Shown one piece after another: positions 17,530 to 26,933 of a stretch of DNA of 64,000 nt. Within the stretch, counting starts at the first letter, position 1. Each line of letters starts with the position of its first letter. The notes under the pieces are model-generated. The model saw only the letters and a program-made list of their open reading frames with translations. It had not been told where the DNA came from and made no database searches. This DNA is from Pseudarthrobacter chlorophenolicus (lineage in GTDB: Bacteria; Actinomycetota; Actinomycetes; Actinomycetales; Micrococcaceae), in assembly GCF_000962805.1 (NCBI RefSeq), contig NZ_JZTW01000007.1:1-64000 (forward strand), in the 5' to 3' direction. Position numbers and translations under genes: made by a program.

Positions 17530-18042
17530 TCAGTAACGGCGCCGGTACACCGGGTCCAGGGTTTCGGGCGCCACACCCAGCATCTCGGCGGTGTGCTCCA
17601 CGACGACGTCGTGAACCATGTCCTGCAATTCCTCCACGCCGGGGCAGGCCTGTTCCACTACGCGCCTGTAGACGGTGATCAGCGGCCCGTCATCCCCGGC
17701 CGCCGGCGTGTAGGCGCCCATGGGTGCGGGCGCGCCGGTGGCGGCCAGCAATTCGAGGTCCGGTGGAATTTCGTCAACGCCGAACCTGACGCCGTCCAGG
17801 GTCTTGCCCCAGATATCGTGCAGCCGCTGGGCCGAGTCCAGCACCATGTCATCGAAGCGGTCGCCCCGCGTGCGGTAGCCGGGGTGGGTGGGAAGCATGA
17901 CTTCCCCGCGCAGGCCACGGCCGTGACGGTTCCGCCGGCGCCGCATGAAGCTCCGGCCGGTTGCGGACGCCCCGGTGGTGGACTCGATACCCGGGTCAGC
18001 CAACCGGACCGTCAGGCCTGAATTCTGGTTCGATGACTGCAT
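17530..18042 (-). CDS. Zincin-like metallopeptidase family protein with altered active site
   Basis: A 170-aa member of the small family annotated in actinobacteria as metallopeptidase family protein (zincin_1-like, adjacent to DUF3499). The basic N-terminus (RRRRNRHGRGLRG) and VRFGVDEIPPDLELLAA are typical. The helix that should carry HExxHxxG reads EHTAEMLG (Glu149, His150, Glu153), so the canonical zinc motif is missing; an extra His lies at 144. Catalysis is doubtful; a structural or binding role is possible. The ATG at 18042 has TAAAGT exactly 6 nt upstream (leaderless). It is divergent from DUF3499. Confidence 0.82.
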   Translation of the reverse strand: MQSSNQNSGLTVRLADPGIESTTGASATGRSFMRRRRNRHGRGLRGEVMLPTHPGYRTRGDRFDDMVLDSAQRLHDIWGKTLDGVRFGVDEIPPDLELLAATGAPAPMGAYTPAAGDDGPLITVYRRVVEQACPGVEELQDMVHDVVVEHTAEMLGVAPETLDPVYRRRY

Positions 18043-18048
18043 ACATTG

Positions 18049-18054
18049 ACTTTA
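18049..18054 (-). promoter_or_regulatory. -10 hexamer of the metallopeptidase-like gene
   Basis: TAAAGT on the minus strand sits exactly 6 nt before the ATG at 18042, without a Shine-Dalgarno between them. This fits a leaderless transcript. Confidence 0.5.
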
Positions 18055-18147
18055 AACCCGGACCGGGGATTCCGCGACAGATTCGCCCCGCAGCGAAGGC
18101 GCGTCCGGGCATGGGCTCCAATGCGGCGTTTTGGCCTGGGCGCAGAG

Positions 18148-18153
18148 TAGTCT
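18148..18153 (+). promoter_or_regulatory. -10 hexamer of the DUF3499 gene
   Basis: TAGTCT ends 8 nt before the GTG at 18162. The spacing is slightly longer than in the other leaderless candidates of the window. Confidence 0.35.
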
Positions 18154-18161
18154 GGGATGTC

Positions 18162-18551
18162 GTGGGAGCTATCCGTCAGTGTTCAAGATCTGCCTGCCGC
18201 CAGTCGGCGGTGGCCACCCTGACGTATGTGTACGCGGACTCCACCGCTGTCCTTGGTCCGCTTGCCACATACGCAGAACCGCATTGCTACGACCTCTGTG
18301 AGCAACATGCCGACTCGCTGACGGTTCCCCGTGGCTGGGAGGTCCTGCGACTGGCCATGCCCTCGACTCCACAGCAGCCCGGCCCCGACGATCTCCTCGC
18401 CCTGGCCAACGCGGTGCGGGACGCGGCAGCGGCGCCCACCCAGGCGCAGCAGCAACCCTCGCAGCGCAGCCAGCATTCCGCCCTGGAGGCGCCTGCCGGG
18501 GCCGAGGGAACCCGAAGGGGACACCTGCGCATCCTGCGCGAGCCGTCCTGA
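18162..18551 (+). CDS. DUF3499 domain-containing protein
   Basis: A 129-aa actinobacterial protein of unknown function. The core (VGAIRQCSRSACRQSAVATLTYVYADSTAVLGPL) followed by EPHCYDLCEQHADSLTVPRGWEVLRL has four cysteines and a histidine arranged like a small zinc ribbon (CxxxxC and CxxxCxxH). The C-terminus is Gln/Ala-rich and likely disordered. The GTG at 18162 begins the conserved core; an upstream extension has no family similarity. In many actinobacteria a phosphomannomutase follows this gene; here Trm112 follows after 80 bp. Confidence 0.88.
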   Translation: MGAIRQCSRSACRQSAVATLTYVYADSTAVLGPLATYAEPHCYDLCEQHADSLTVPRGWEVLRLAMPSTPQQPGPDDLLALANAVRDAAAAPTQAQQQPSQRSQHSALEAPAGAEGTRRGHLRILREPS

Positions 18552-18631
18552 GCCCTTTCTGGCGGTACGCTGGAACCTGCACACCATTTCCGCTACCGGC
18601 GCGAGCGCGCCCGCCAGGGAGCCTGAACCAT

Positions 18632-18868
18632 ATGCCAAAAATCAGTTCCGAACTGTTGTCTGTCCTGCGTTGTCCCGTAACGGGCTCGCCCCTGGTGCAG
18701 GAAGGCGAGGAACTGGTGGCCACGGCCGCGGGGGCTGACGGCGTGAAGCCACGCTACGCGATCGAAGACGGTATCCCCCTCCTCCTGCCCCCGGAACTCC
18801 TGGCTGCCGCGACGGCCGCCGGGTCCGACCAGCACGACTCCGACCCCGCCGGGGGCGCAGTCCGCTAA
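18632..18868 (+). CDS. Trm112 family protein
   Basis: A 78-aa Trm112-like protein. Eukaryotic and archaeal Trm112 activate methyltransferases; the bacterial partner is mostly unknown. The conserved core is LLSVLRCPVTGSPLVQ, then RYAIEDGIPLLLPPE. Only one Cys (residue 14) of the zinc-binding set remains, as is usual for bacterial members. The ATG follows AGGGAG at about 11 nt spacing. The acidic C-terminal tail is variable. It sits between DUF3499 and ahcY; the proximity to a SAM-cycle enzyme is suggestive but not proof of a link. Confidence 0.87.
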   Translation: MPKISSELLSVLRCPVTGSPLVQEGEELVATAAGADGVKPRYAIEDGIPLLLPPELLAAATAAGSDQHDSDPAGGAVR

Positions 18869-18875
18869 GCCGCCC

Positions 18876-18901
18876 GGCTCCGGTGCATGACCCTCGGAGC
18901 C
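18876..18901 (+). terminator. Weak hairpin between Trm112 and ahcY
   Basis: GGCTCCG (18876-18882) pairs with CGGAGCC (18895-18901) across a 12-nt loop, 7 nt after the Trm112 stop. There is no T-run. It may be a weak terminator or part of the ahcY leader. Confidence 0.35.
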
Positions 18902-19001
18902 TTGCCCCTTGCGGACCACGAAACAACTGCCTTTTCCAGGCCCTCCGGAAACGCTGATGCGGCCTGTTCATGATTTTCCCGGACACAGCAAAGGACCATC
19001 C

Positions 19002-20480
<1,479 letters not shown>

Positions 20481-20511
20481 AAAGCCGCCGCCAACAAGCC
20501 GTTACCAAGAA

Positions 20512-20549
20512 GTAAGGTGCCCGGGCGCCCTCCGCGCCCGGGCCGTTAC
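20512..20549 (+). terminator. ahcY terminator
   Basis: A perfect 10-bp GC stem (GCCCGGGCGC at 20519-20528 with GCGCCCGGGC at 20534-20543), extended by GTAA/TTAC outside, lies about 30 nt after the ahcY stop. Confidence 0.8.
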
Positions 20550-20559
20550 TTCCAGCGCC

Positions 20560-20565
20560 TAGGAT
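20560..20565 (+). promoter_or_regulatory. -10 hexamer of the L,D-transpeptidase gene
   Basis: TAGGAT sits exactly 6 nt before the ATG at 20572, right after the ahcY terminator, with no Shine-Dalgarno. This is one of the clearest leaderless-type starts in the window. Confidence 0.55.
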
Positions 20566-20571
20566 CTGATC

Positions 20572-21810
20572 ATGGAGCCTGAAGTCCAGCCCCGCCGTCC
20601 CCGGTCCCTCAAGAAGATGCTCATCATCGCCGTGGTGTGCATCCTCGCGGCTGCCGGCGGTGTGTTCGCCGCCGTCGCTCCCGGCCTCGCCGGCGGGGAC
20701 CTGGAATCGGAAGCCGGATCCGCTACCCGGACGTCTCCCGGCATCGCCTCACCGGTGGTTGCTGCGGTGAAGTCCGAGGCTTCTCCTGCCAACGGCGCCA
20801 AGCAGGTCAACCCCGCTGCCCCCGTGTCGTTGAAGGTCAGCAACGGCACCATTGAGCGAGTAGCGCTGACCAGCACCGCCGGCGAAAAGGTGGACGGCAG
20901 CATCGACCCTGCCGGCACCGGATGGACCGCCACGGCGCCGCTGAAGTTCAACACCGACTACAGCTACACATTCGTGGTGAAGGACGGCGCGGGACGCGAA
21001 ACGAGCACCACCCAGCAGTTCAGCACCGTCTCCAGCTCGCACGAGGCTGACGCCGCCGTGTACCCGCTGGACGGCATGAAGGTGGGTGTGGGCCAGCCGC
21101 TTCAGATCATCTTCAGCGAACCGGTGCTCAACCGCGACGCCGTAGAGAAGGCCATCAAGATCACCAGCAGCGCCGGGCAGGTGGGGGCCTTCCACTGGTA
21201 CAGCGACAAGATGGTCCGGTACCGGGCGGAAAACTTCTGGGCCGCGAACTCCACCGTCACCATGGACATGCAGATGTTCGGCGTAGACCTGGGCAACGGC
21301 CAGATCGCCAACTTCGACAAAAAAGTCAAGGTCAACATTGGGGATAAGAAAGTAGCCGTGGCTGACGCCACCGCCCACACCTTCACCCTCAGCGTCAACG
21401 ACCAGCCGGTGAAGACCCTGCCCGTCAGCATGGGCGACAAGCGGTTCCCTTCAGCCCGCGGCTACGGCGTCCTTATGGAGAAGAACAGGTTCGACCACTT
21501 CCGCGCGTCCAGCATTGGACTGAAACCCGGCGACCCGGCCTACTACGGTGACGTGGATGTGGAGTACACCATCAGGCTGACGCTCAGCGGGGCCTACATC
21601 CACCAGGCGCTTGAATCAGCCTTCCCGTACATCGGCAATACCAACGTCTCGCATGGCTGCATCGGGTTCGCCCCCGACGGCGCCGCCTGGGTCTTTGACA
21701 ACATGGGCACCGGTGACGTGGTCAACATCATCAATACCGAGGGTGACTACGCCGCCCACGATGACGGGTACGGCGACTGGAACATCCCCTGGGCCGAGTA
21801 CGACAACTGA
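20572..21810 (+). CDS. L,D-transpeptidase with Ig-like domains (YkuD)
   Basis: Extracytoplasmic enzyme forming 3-3 peptidoglycan crosslinks. The 412-aa protein has a basic cytoplasmic N-terminus, a hydrophobic signal-anchor (about 17-38), two Ig-like regions and a C-terminal YkuD domain with the SHGC motif Ser360-His361-Gly362-Cys363; Cys363 is the nucleophile. Unlike many actinobacterial Ldts there is no lipobox cysteine after the hydrophobic segment, so it is anchored by the helix or released. The ATG is supported by the leaderless-type TAGGAT 6 nt before it. It converges with RDD at a 2-bp gap. Confidence 0.95.
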   Translation: MEPEVQPRRPRSLKKMLIIAVVCILAAAGGVFAAVAPGLAGGDLESEAGSATRTSPGIASPVVAAVKSEASPANGAKQVNPAAPVSLKVSNGTIERVALTSTAGEKVDGSIDPAGTGWTATAPLKFNTDYSYTFVVKDGAGRETSTTQQFSTVSSSHEADAAVYPLDGMKVGVGQPLQIIFSEPVLNRDAVEKAIKITSSAGQVGAFHWYSDKMVRYRAENFWAANSTVTMDMQMFGVDLGNGQIANFDKKVKVNIGDKKVAVADATAHTFTLSVNDQPVKTLPVSMGDKRFPSARGYGVLMEKNRFDHFRASSIGLKPGDPAYYGDVDVEYTIRLTLSGAYIHQALESAFPYIGNTNVSHGCIGFAPDGAAWVFDNMGTGDVVNIINTEGDYAAHDDGYGDWNIPWAEYDN

Positions 21811-21812
21811 GG

Positions 21813-22613
21813 TCACCTGCCGAAGGGCAGCCGCTGCAGCCGCTCGCCAACCTTCGTGGTCCGCTGGCGCTGCCGGGTCAGCTTGGTGAGTTCCCGGTTC
21901 CGTCGCTCGGCTACGACGGCGGCAAGGTAGTCGTCGGGGCCGGTGCCCGGCGGCGGGCCGGGTGCCACATGGGCCGCGAGTTCGGTGGCGATTGACGCGG
22001 CCATGCCTGCCCGGGACAGCGGCGCCATCCTGGCCGCCTGCCGGATGAACTGGGACGCCCGGCGTGCGGTGGCATCCGGGATGCGGCCGATATCGGCCGT
22101 CCTGGCCCAGGCGTGCAGGCCTGGCGGGATGGAGACCGGGACCGGCCGCTCGGCAGCCACCCGGGTACGGACTGCGTAGGTACCCGCCATCAGGTCGCCC
22201 AGCCGCCGCGACTTGTCATTGAAGAGTGCCACGGCAAGAGCCAGGCCGCCGAACGTCAGGTAGACCTCGAGGAAGCCGGCCAGTCCGCGGATCAGGGCGT
22301 GCCGGAAGCGGATTGCGCCGCCGTCGTCCCGTACCACCCGGAGGCCTGCGGCCAGTTTGCCCAGGGACAGGCCGCGGCTCAGTGTTTCCAGCCCCACCGG
22401 GACAATCACCAGGCAGAAGACCACGCTGCACAGGACCAGCGCGCGCATGGCGGACTCATCCAAGCCTTCACCGGCGGTGGCGAGGCCGATCAGGATAACC
22501 ACCAGCAGGACCAGGTTGAAGAGGACGTCGAGGAACAGTCCCAAGGCGCGGGCCGCGAAGGAGGCAGGGCGCAGCTCCAGGACCACGGCCTCACCGGTGA
22601 TGATCGAACCCAC
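21813..22613 (-). CDS. RDD family membrane protein
   Basis: A 266-aa membrane protein of the RDD family. The family name comes from a conserved Arg-Asp-Asp; transport roles are suggested for some members. It has helices near residues 25-45 and 60-85, the RVVRDDGG motif near 108-115, a helix near 130-150, then a soluble Arg-rich C-terminus of about 100 residues. The GTG at 22613 fits the conserved VLELRPASFAARALG start; a further in-frame TTG at 22655 is less likely. It is divergent from the SpoIIM-like gene, a common actinobacterial pairing. Confidence 0.88.
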   Translation of the reverse strand: MGSIITGEAVVLELRPASFAARALGLFLDVLFNLVLLVVILIGLATAGEGLDESAMRALVLCSVVFCLVIVPVGLETLSRGLSLGKLAAGLRVVRDDGGAIRFRHALIRGLAGFLEVYLTFGGLALAVALFNDKSRRLGDLMAGTYAVRTRVAAERPVPVSIPPGLHAWARTADIGRIPDATARRASQFIRQAARMAPLSRAGMAASIATELAAHVAPGPPPGTGPDDYLAAVVAERRNRELTKLTRQRQRTTKVGERLQRLPFGR

Positions 22614-22673
22614 GTGCGTATCCGTTTCCCTTAGGCCTATGCTGCAGTCGGTCAAAGTCTAGTGCGGTGCCGC

Positions 22674-22679
22674 TAGGCT
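22674..22679 (+). promoter_or_regulatory. -10 hexamer of the SpoIIM-like gene
   Basis: TAGGCT exactly 6 nt before the GTG at 22686, with no Shine-Dalgarno. It matches the hexamers before rsmI and tatD base for base. Confidence 0.5.
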
Positions 22680-22685
22680 GGTGCC

Positions 22686-23678
22686 GTGGATATGGACGCC
22701 TTCTCCGCCGTCAACGCGGACAAGTGGTCGCGGCTGCACGAGCTTGCCCACAAGGGAAAGCTCAGCGGGCCGGAGGCCGATGAGTTGCTTGCCCTTTACC
22801 AGGCAACGTCCGCCCACCTGTCCCTTTTACGTTCGGTAGCTCCGGAAAGCGGCCTGTCCGCATCGCTGTCAGCCACACTGGCGCAGGCACGGACACGGTT
22901 CACCGGTGCGCGGTCAAACCCGATGGCAGACCTGGAACGGTTCTTCGTCCTCGCGCTGCCGGCAGCGTTCTATCGCCTGGCGTGGCTGACCGTTGCCTGC
23001 GGGGCTGCCTTCCTCGTCATTGGCGCCGCCTACGCAATCTGGATCGGAACGTCGCCCGAGGCCCTGCGGGCCGTGGCGTCCGAGGCTGCAGCCAAGCAGT
23101 ACGTCGAAGAAGACTTCATTGATTACTACTCGGAGAACCCTGCTGCCTCCTTCGCGGGGGCGGTGTGGACCAACAACGCCTGGATCAGCGCCCAGGCTGT
23201 TGCACTGGGCATCACCGGCGTGTGGGTGCCCATCATCCTCTTCACCAATGCCCAAGGCGTCGGTGTGACGGCCGGTATCTTTGCCGCTGCGGGCAAATCG
23301 GACGTCTTTTTCAGCTACATCCTTCCGCACGGCCTGATGGAACTCACCGCCGTCTTCATTGCCTGTGCCGCGGGCCTGCGGATCTTCTGGGCCATGGTGT
23401 CGCCGGGGCCAAGAACCAGGCTGCGGGCCGTGGCGGAGGAAGGCCGGTCCTTGGTCACCGTGGCGCTGGGGCTGGTCCTGGTGCTCTTCGTGTCCGGCCT
23501 CGTGGAAGGCTTCGTCACCCCCAGCCCGCTTCCAGTCTGGGCGAAGATTGCCATCGGCGCCGCCGTGCTGGCCTGCTACTGGACGTACACCCTGGTATGG
23601 GGCCGCCGTGCCTACCTGGCGGGGGAGCGGGGCGACCTGCGCCGCGAGGATGCAGGCTACACGGAGATCGCTGCCTGA
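22686..23678 (+). CDS. SpoIIM-like (DUF95) integral membrane protein
   Basis: A 330-aa protein annotated in actinobacteria as stage II sporulation protein M. The organism type does not make endospores, so the sporulation name is only by homology. A soluble N-terminus of about 100 residues is followed by about six helices (near 105-125, 165-190, 195-215, 225-245, 265-285 and 290-310). The conserved core is GVWVPIILFTNAQGVGVTAGIF and LPHGLMELTAVFIACAAGLRI. The GTG at 22686 is supported by TAGGCT 6 nt upstream; an ATG two codons later is the alternative. It is divergent from RDD. Confidence 0.88.
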   Translation: MDMDAFSAVNADKWSRLHELAHKGKLSGPEADELLALYQATSAHLSLLRSVAPESGLSASLSATLAQARTRFTGARSNPMADLERFFVLALPAAFYRLAWLTVACGAAFLVIGAAYAIWIGTSPEALRAVASEAAAKQYVEEDFIDYYSENPAASFAGAVWTNNAWISAQAVALGITGVWVPIILFTNAQGVGVTAGIFAAAGKSDVFFSYILPHGLMELTAVFIACAAGLRIFWAMVSPGPRTRLRAVAEEGRSLVTVALGLVLVLFVSGLVEGFVTPSPLPVWAKIAIGAAVLACYWTYTLVWGRRAYLAGERGDLRREDAGYTEIAA

Positions 23679-23804
23679 ATCGTTGTAATTGCTCCGGGGT
23701 GGTTCCTCGCCCGCGTCAAGGAGCGGGCGGTAGGCTCGACACCAGATGAAGCGCGCCGGCCTATCCCAGCGCGGCGCGGACACCCCAACGGAAGTGACGC
23801 TGTT

Positions 23805-25046
23805 GTGAAAGACGAGACACCGGCCCGCGCCAAAAACGCCCAGCCGCAGCCCGAACCTTTCCTGGATACGTCAGGAGACTCGGATGAGCCCGCCTTCTCC
23901 TGGATGGCTGCGGACAGCGGAGACACCGACAAGGACAGCACCTCGCGGGAGCGCCCCGTCAATGATGGCACCGGCAAGGAAACCCCGGCATCGGAGCGCA
24001 CCGCGGTACACACCGGGGACGGGACCGTCACGGAAGGGGCGGCCGCGCCCCTGGACCAGCAGCCGGACAGCAGGTCCGGCCGCCGCGCCGCGGAGGCTGC
24101 CGACGAACCAGCCGCCCAAAAAACCGCAACCGATCGGTCTCCTGCCGCCGGGATGTCCGCCGCAGGATCTTCTGCTGCAGCGCATTCCGCCGCAGCACAG
24201 CCTGACAACGGCAAGCTTTCCGGGAAGGGCGACGACGGGACGTTCCGCGAACCTCTCCCCACGTCCTCGCTGTCAGTCCGCCCACCCGAAGAGGAAGTGG
24301 CGCGGCGCAACGCCGAGCGTGAGAGCGCGGCCAACGCCAAGCCCGTAGCACCGCGGGTCATGCAGGTCCTCCTTGCCGTCTTCTTCCCGGTGGTCCTGCT
24401 GGTGCTCGCCGTCCGAGCGGTCACCAGCCCGTTGTTCCTGTGGATCGAATACAACCGCCCCGGGTTTCCCGGCGACGGCTACGGGTTCAGCACGGACGAC
24501 AGGATGACCTACGGCTCCTACGCCGTGGATTACCTCAGCAACTGGGCCGGTCCGCGCTATCTCGGGGACCTGGTGCACCGCAGCGGCGACAAACTGTTCA
24601 AGGACGGCGAAGTCAGCCACATGGCGGATGTCAAGGCCGTGATCCTTTCCACCTTCGGAGCCGGTACCCTGCTGTTGGTCCTGGGCGTCATTGCTGTCCT
24701 GTATTTGCGCAAGCGCAGCACCGGGGGAGTCCGGCGGGGCCTCTTTGCGGGCTCCATTGTCACGCTGGTCCTCATCCTGGGACTGGGCACCCTGGCGTTC
24801 CTGGGCTGGCAGCAGTTCTTCACCGAGTTCCACCGGATCTTCTTTGCGGATGGATCCTGGACCTTCAGCCTTGATGACACCCTGATCCGGCTGTTCCCCG
24901 GCCAGTTCTGGATGGACGCAGGCATCGTGATCGGGGGCCTGGTGCTCCTCGTGTCGCTGGTGACCCTGATCCTCACCTGGCCCACCCGCCGCCGGCGCGG
25001 CGTGGCGCAGGCGGCCGAGGAAACCCCGGAGGCCGCTCAGGCGTAA
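23805..25046 (+). CDS. TIGR01906/DUF1461 integral membrane protein
   Basis: A 413-aa protein. The first roughly 180 residues are acidic, Ala/Ser/Pro-rich and probably disordered in the cytoplasm. The C-terminal half is a TIGR01906 (DUF1461) membrane domain with helices near 186-210, 282-304, 311-335 and 372-395 and the conserved extracytoplasmic segment FSTDDRMTYGSYAVDYLSNW. The function is unknown. The GTG at 23805 has GGAAG about 11 nt upstream. It converges on the acyl-CoA ligase gene with a 10-bp overlap at the 3' ends. Confidence 0.86.
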   Translation: MKDETPARAKNAQPQPEPFLDTSGDSDEPAFSWMAADSGDTDKDSTSRERPVNDGTGKETPASERTAVHTGDGTVTEGAAAPLDQQPDSRSGRRAAEAADEPAAQKTATDRSPAAGMSAAGSSAAAHSAAAQPDNGKLSGKGDDGTFREPLPTSSLSVRPPEEEVARRNAERESAANAKPVAPRVMQVLLAVFFPVVLLVLAVRAVTSPLFLWIEYNRPGFPGDGYGFSTDDRMTYGSYAVDYLSNWAGPRYLGDLVHRSGDKLFKDGEVSHMADVKAVILSTFGAGTLLLVLGVIAVLYLRKRSTGGVRRGLFAGSIVTLVLILGLGTLAFLGWQQFFTEFHRIFFADGSWTFSLDDTLIRLFPGQFWMDAGIVIGGLVLLVSLVTLILTWPTRRRRGVAQAAEETPEAAQA

Positions 25047-26866
25047 AGCTTGGCCACCTCGGCGTCGAAATCGCTGAGGACGGCGGACCGCTTCAGTTTC
25101 AGCGACGGCGTGAGGTGGCCGGATTCCACCGTGAATTCCGTGTCCAGGAGCGTGAACCGGCGGATGGATTCGGCTTTTGAGACCGAAAGGTTGGCTTGGT
25201 CCACCGCTTCCTGGACGGCCGCAAGGACCTCGGCATCGGTGATGGCGGCCTGGCGCTCCAGGGGCTGAAGCCCGCGTTCCGACCTCCAGTCGGCCAGCCC
25301 GTCAGGGTCCAGTGTGATCAGCGCGGACACGAACTTTTGGCCATCGCCCACCACTACGGCGTGGCCCACCAGCTGGTGTGCCCTGATGGTGTCTTCGAGG
25401 GGCCCGGGGGCGACGTTCTTTCCGCCGGCAGTGACCAGGATGTCTTTCTTCCGGCCCGTGACTGTCAGGAAGCCGTCGGGGTCCAGCACGCCGAGGTCGC
25501 CGGTGCGGAAGAAACCATCCACGAACGCCTCGGCATTAGCCTGCGGATTGTTGTGGTAGCCCTTGAAGACGCCAATGCCTTTGACCAGGATTTCACCGTC
25601 CTGGGCCACCCGGATGGTGGTGCCCGGAATCGGGATGCCGACGGACCCGACGCGCGTCCTGGTGGGGGTGTTCGCTGTGCAGGGCGCGGTGGTTTCGGTC
25701 AGGCCGTACCCTTCCAGCACCGGGATCCCGGCGCCGCGGAAGAAATGTGCGTCCTCCAGCGAAAGGTGGCTCGCTCCGGACACGGTGTAACCCACCTGGC
25801 CGCCCAACGCCTGCCGCAGCCGGGGATAGAGCAGCCGGTCGAAAAGTCCGTGCCGGACCCGCAGGACGAACCCGGGCCCAGGCCCCTCGCCGCGGCTTTG
25901 CCGGTCCTGTTCGGTGGAGTAGGAGATCGCCGCCGCCGCGGCCGCCTGGAAGAGCCGGCTCTTTCCGGCCAGTGCCGCCTTGTGGGCGGCGGTGGCCCTG
26001 ACCTTTTCGAAGATCCGGGGGACCACCAGCAGGAAGGTAGGCCGGAACGTTCCCAGGTCCTCCAACAGCTGCGCGGCGCCGGGAGTGTGTCCCAGGGTGG
26101 CCCCTGCGGCGAGGCAGACCACCTGCACCGCCCGGGCCAGGACGTGGGCCAGCGGCAGGAACATCAGGGTCCGGGATTGGTCCTGGACCAGGAGCTCCGG
26201 CAGGAAGGCCACGATGTTCCGGGCCACCAGCGCGAAGTTGCCGTGGGTGATCTCGCAGCCTTTGGGGCTGCCCGTGGTGCCCGAGGTGTAGACCAGGGAC
26301 GCGACGTCGTCGAGCCCAGCCGTGCTCCGCTGCCGTTCGAGTTCGGCGTCGCTGACGCCCGCGCCCGCAGCCGCAACGCTGGCGAGGTGCGGTGCTTCGC
26401 CGTCGTAATCCATGCGTATGACGTGGACCAAACGGTCCCGGAGCGTAGCCGAGCCGGCCACCACGCCGCTGACAAGTTCAGCCGTGGCCTGGTCCTGGAC
26501 AAAGACGCGGCGCGCTCCGGCATCGCGGAGGATCCAGTCCACCTGGCTGGCTGAAGACGTTTCGTAGATGGGTACGGTCACTCCGCCGGCGAACCAGATG
26601 GCGAAATCCACCAGGGTCCACTCGTAGGAGGTGGCCGACATGACGGCGACAGTGTCGCCCGGCTCGAGACCGCCGGCGATCAGCCCCTTGGCCAGGGCGC
26701 TGACGTCCTGCAGGAACTTCCCGGCCGGTACATCCACCCACCCGTTGGGCCCTTTGCGCCGGTATAGCGCATGGGCAGGGTTGGCGGCGTGCCGTTCCAG
26801 CAAAAGGTCGGTCACGTTGCTGGCGGCGTCCAGCCCGACCAACAGTTCAGTGCTTGCTTCTCTCAC
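25037..26866 (-). CDS. Long-chain fatty acid--CoA ligase (AMP-forming)
   Basis: A 609-aa FadD15-type acyl-CoA synthetase that activates fatty acids via an acyl-adenylate. The ATP loop is VYTSGTTGSPKGCEITHGN near residue 182; GYGLTETTAPCT (about 400) and RTGDLGVLDPDGFLTVTGRKKD (about 465) follow. The usual Lys of the C-terminal domain falls in SLKLKRSAVL. The GTG at 26866 is supported by GGAGA 6 nt upstream. The open frame runs on into the next gene but that part has no ligase similarity. It is co-directional with the mannosyltransferase upstream, 67 bp apart. Confidence 0.93.
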   Translation of the reverse strand: MREASTELLVGLDAASNVTDLLLERHAANPAHALYRRKGPNGWVDVPAGKFLQDVSALAKGLIAGGLEPGDTVAVMSATSYEWTLVDFAIWFAGGVTVPIYETSSASQVDWILRDAGARRVFVQDQATAELVSGVVAGSATLRDRLVHVIRMDYDGEAPHLASVAAAGAGVSDAELERQRSTAGLDDVASLVYTSGTTGSPKGCEITHGNFALVARNIVAFLPELLVQDQSRTLMFLPLAHVLARAVQVVCLAAGATLGHTPGAAQLLEDLGTFRPTFLLVVPRIFEKVRATAAHKAALAGKSRLFQAAAAAAISYSTEQDRQSRGEGPGPGFVLRVRHGLFDRLLYPRLRQALGGQVGYTVSGASHLSLEDAHFFRGAGIPVLEGYGLTETTAPCTANTPTRTRVGSVGIPIPGTTIRVAQDGEILVKGIGVFKGYHNNPQANAEAFVDGFFRTGDLGVLDPDGFLTVTGRKKDILVTAGGKNVAPGPLEDTIRAHQLVGHAVVVGDGQKFVSALITLDPDGLADWRSERGLQPLERQAAITDAEVLAAVQEAVDQANLSVSKAESIRRFTLLDTEFTVESGHLTPSLKLKRSAVLSDFDAEVAKLYA

Positions 26867-26933
26867 AACAGGTCTCCGTTCCGCAGCCAAGCCGCGGCAG
26901 CGGCGGTCCATTGGGGTCTGATGCCATCCTGCC

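Noticed and set aside
18869..19001. Possible S-adenosylhomocysteine riboswitch before ahcY
   Set aside because: Only a simple 7-bp hairpin is seen; I could not find the conserved SAH riboswitch core or its pseudoknot.
22686..23678. Reading the SpoIIM-like gene as evidence of sporulation
   Set aside because: The domain is widespread in non-sporulating actinobacteria, and no other sporulation gene is present.
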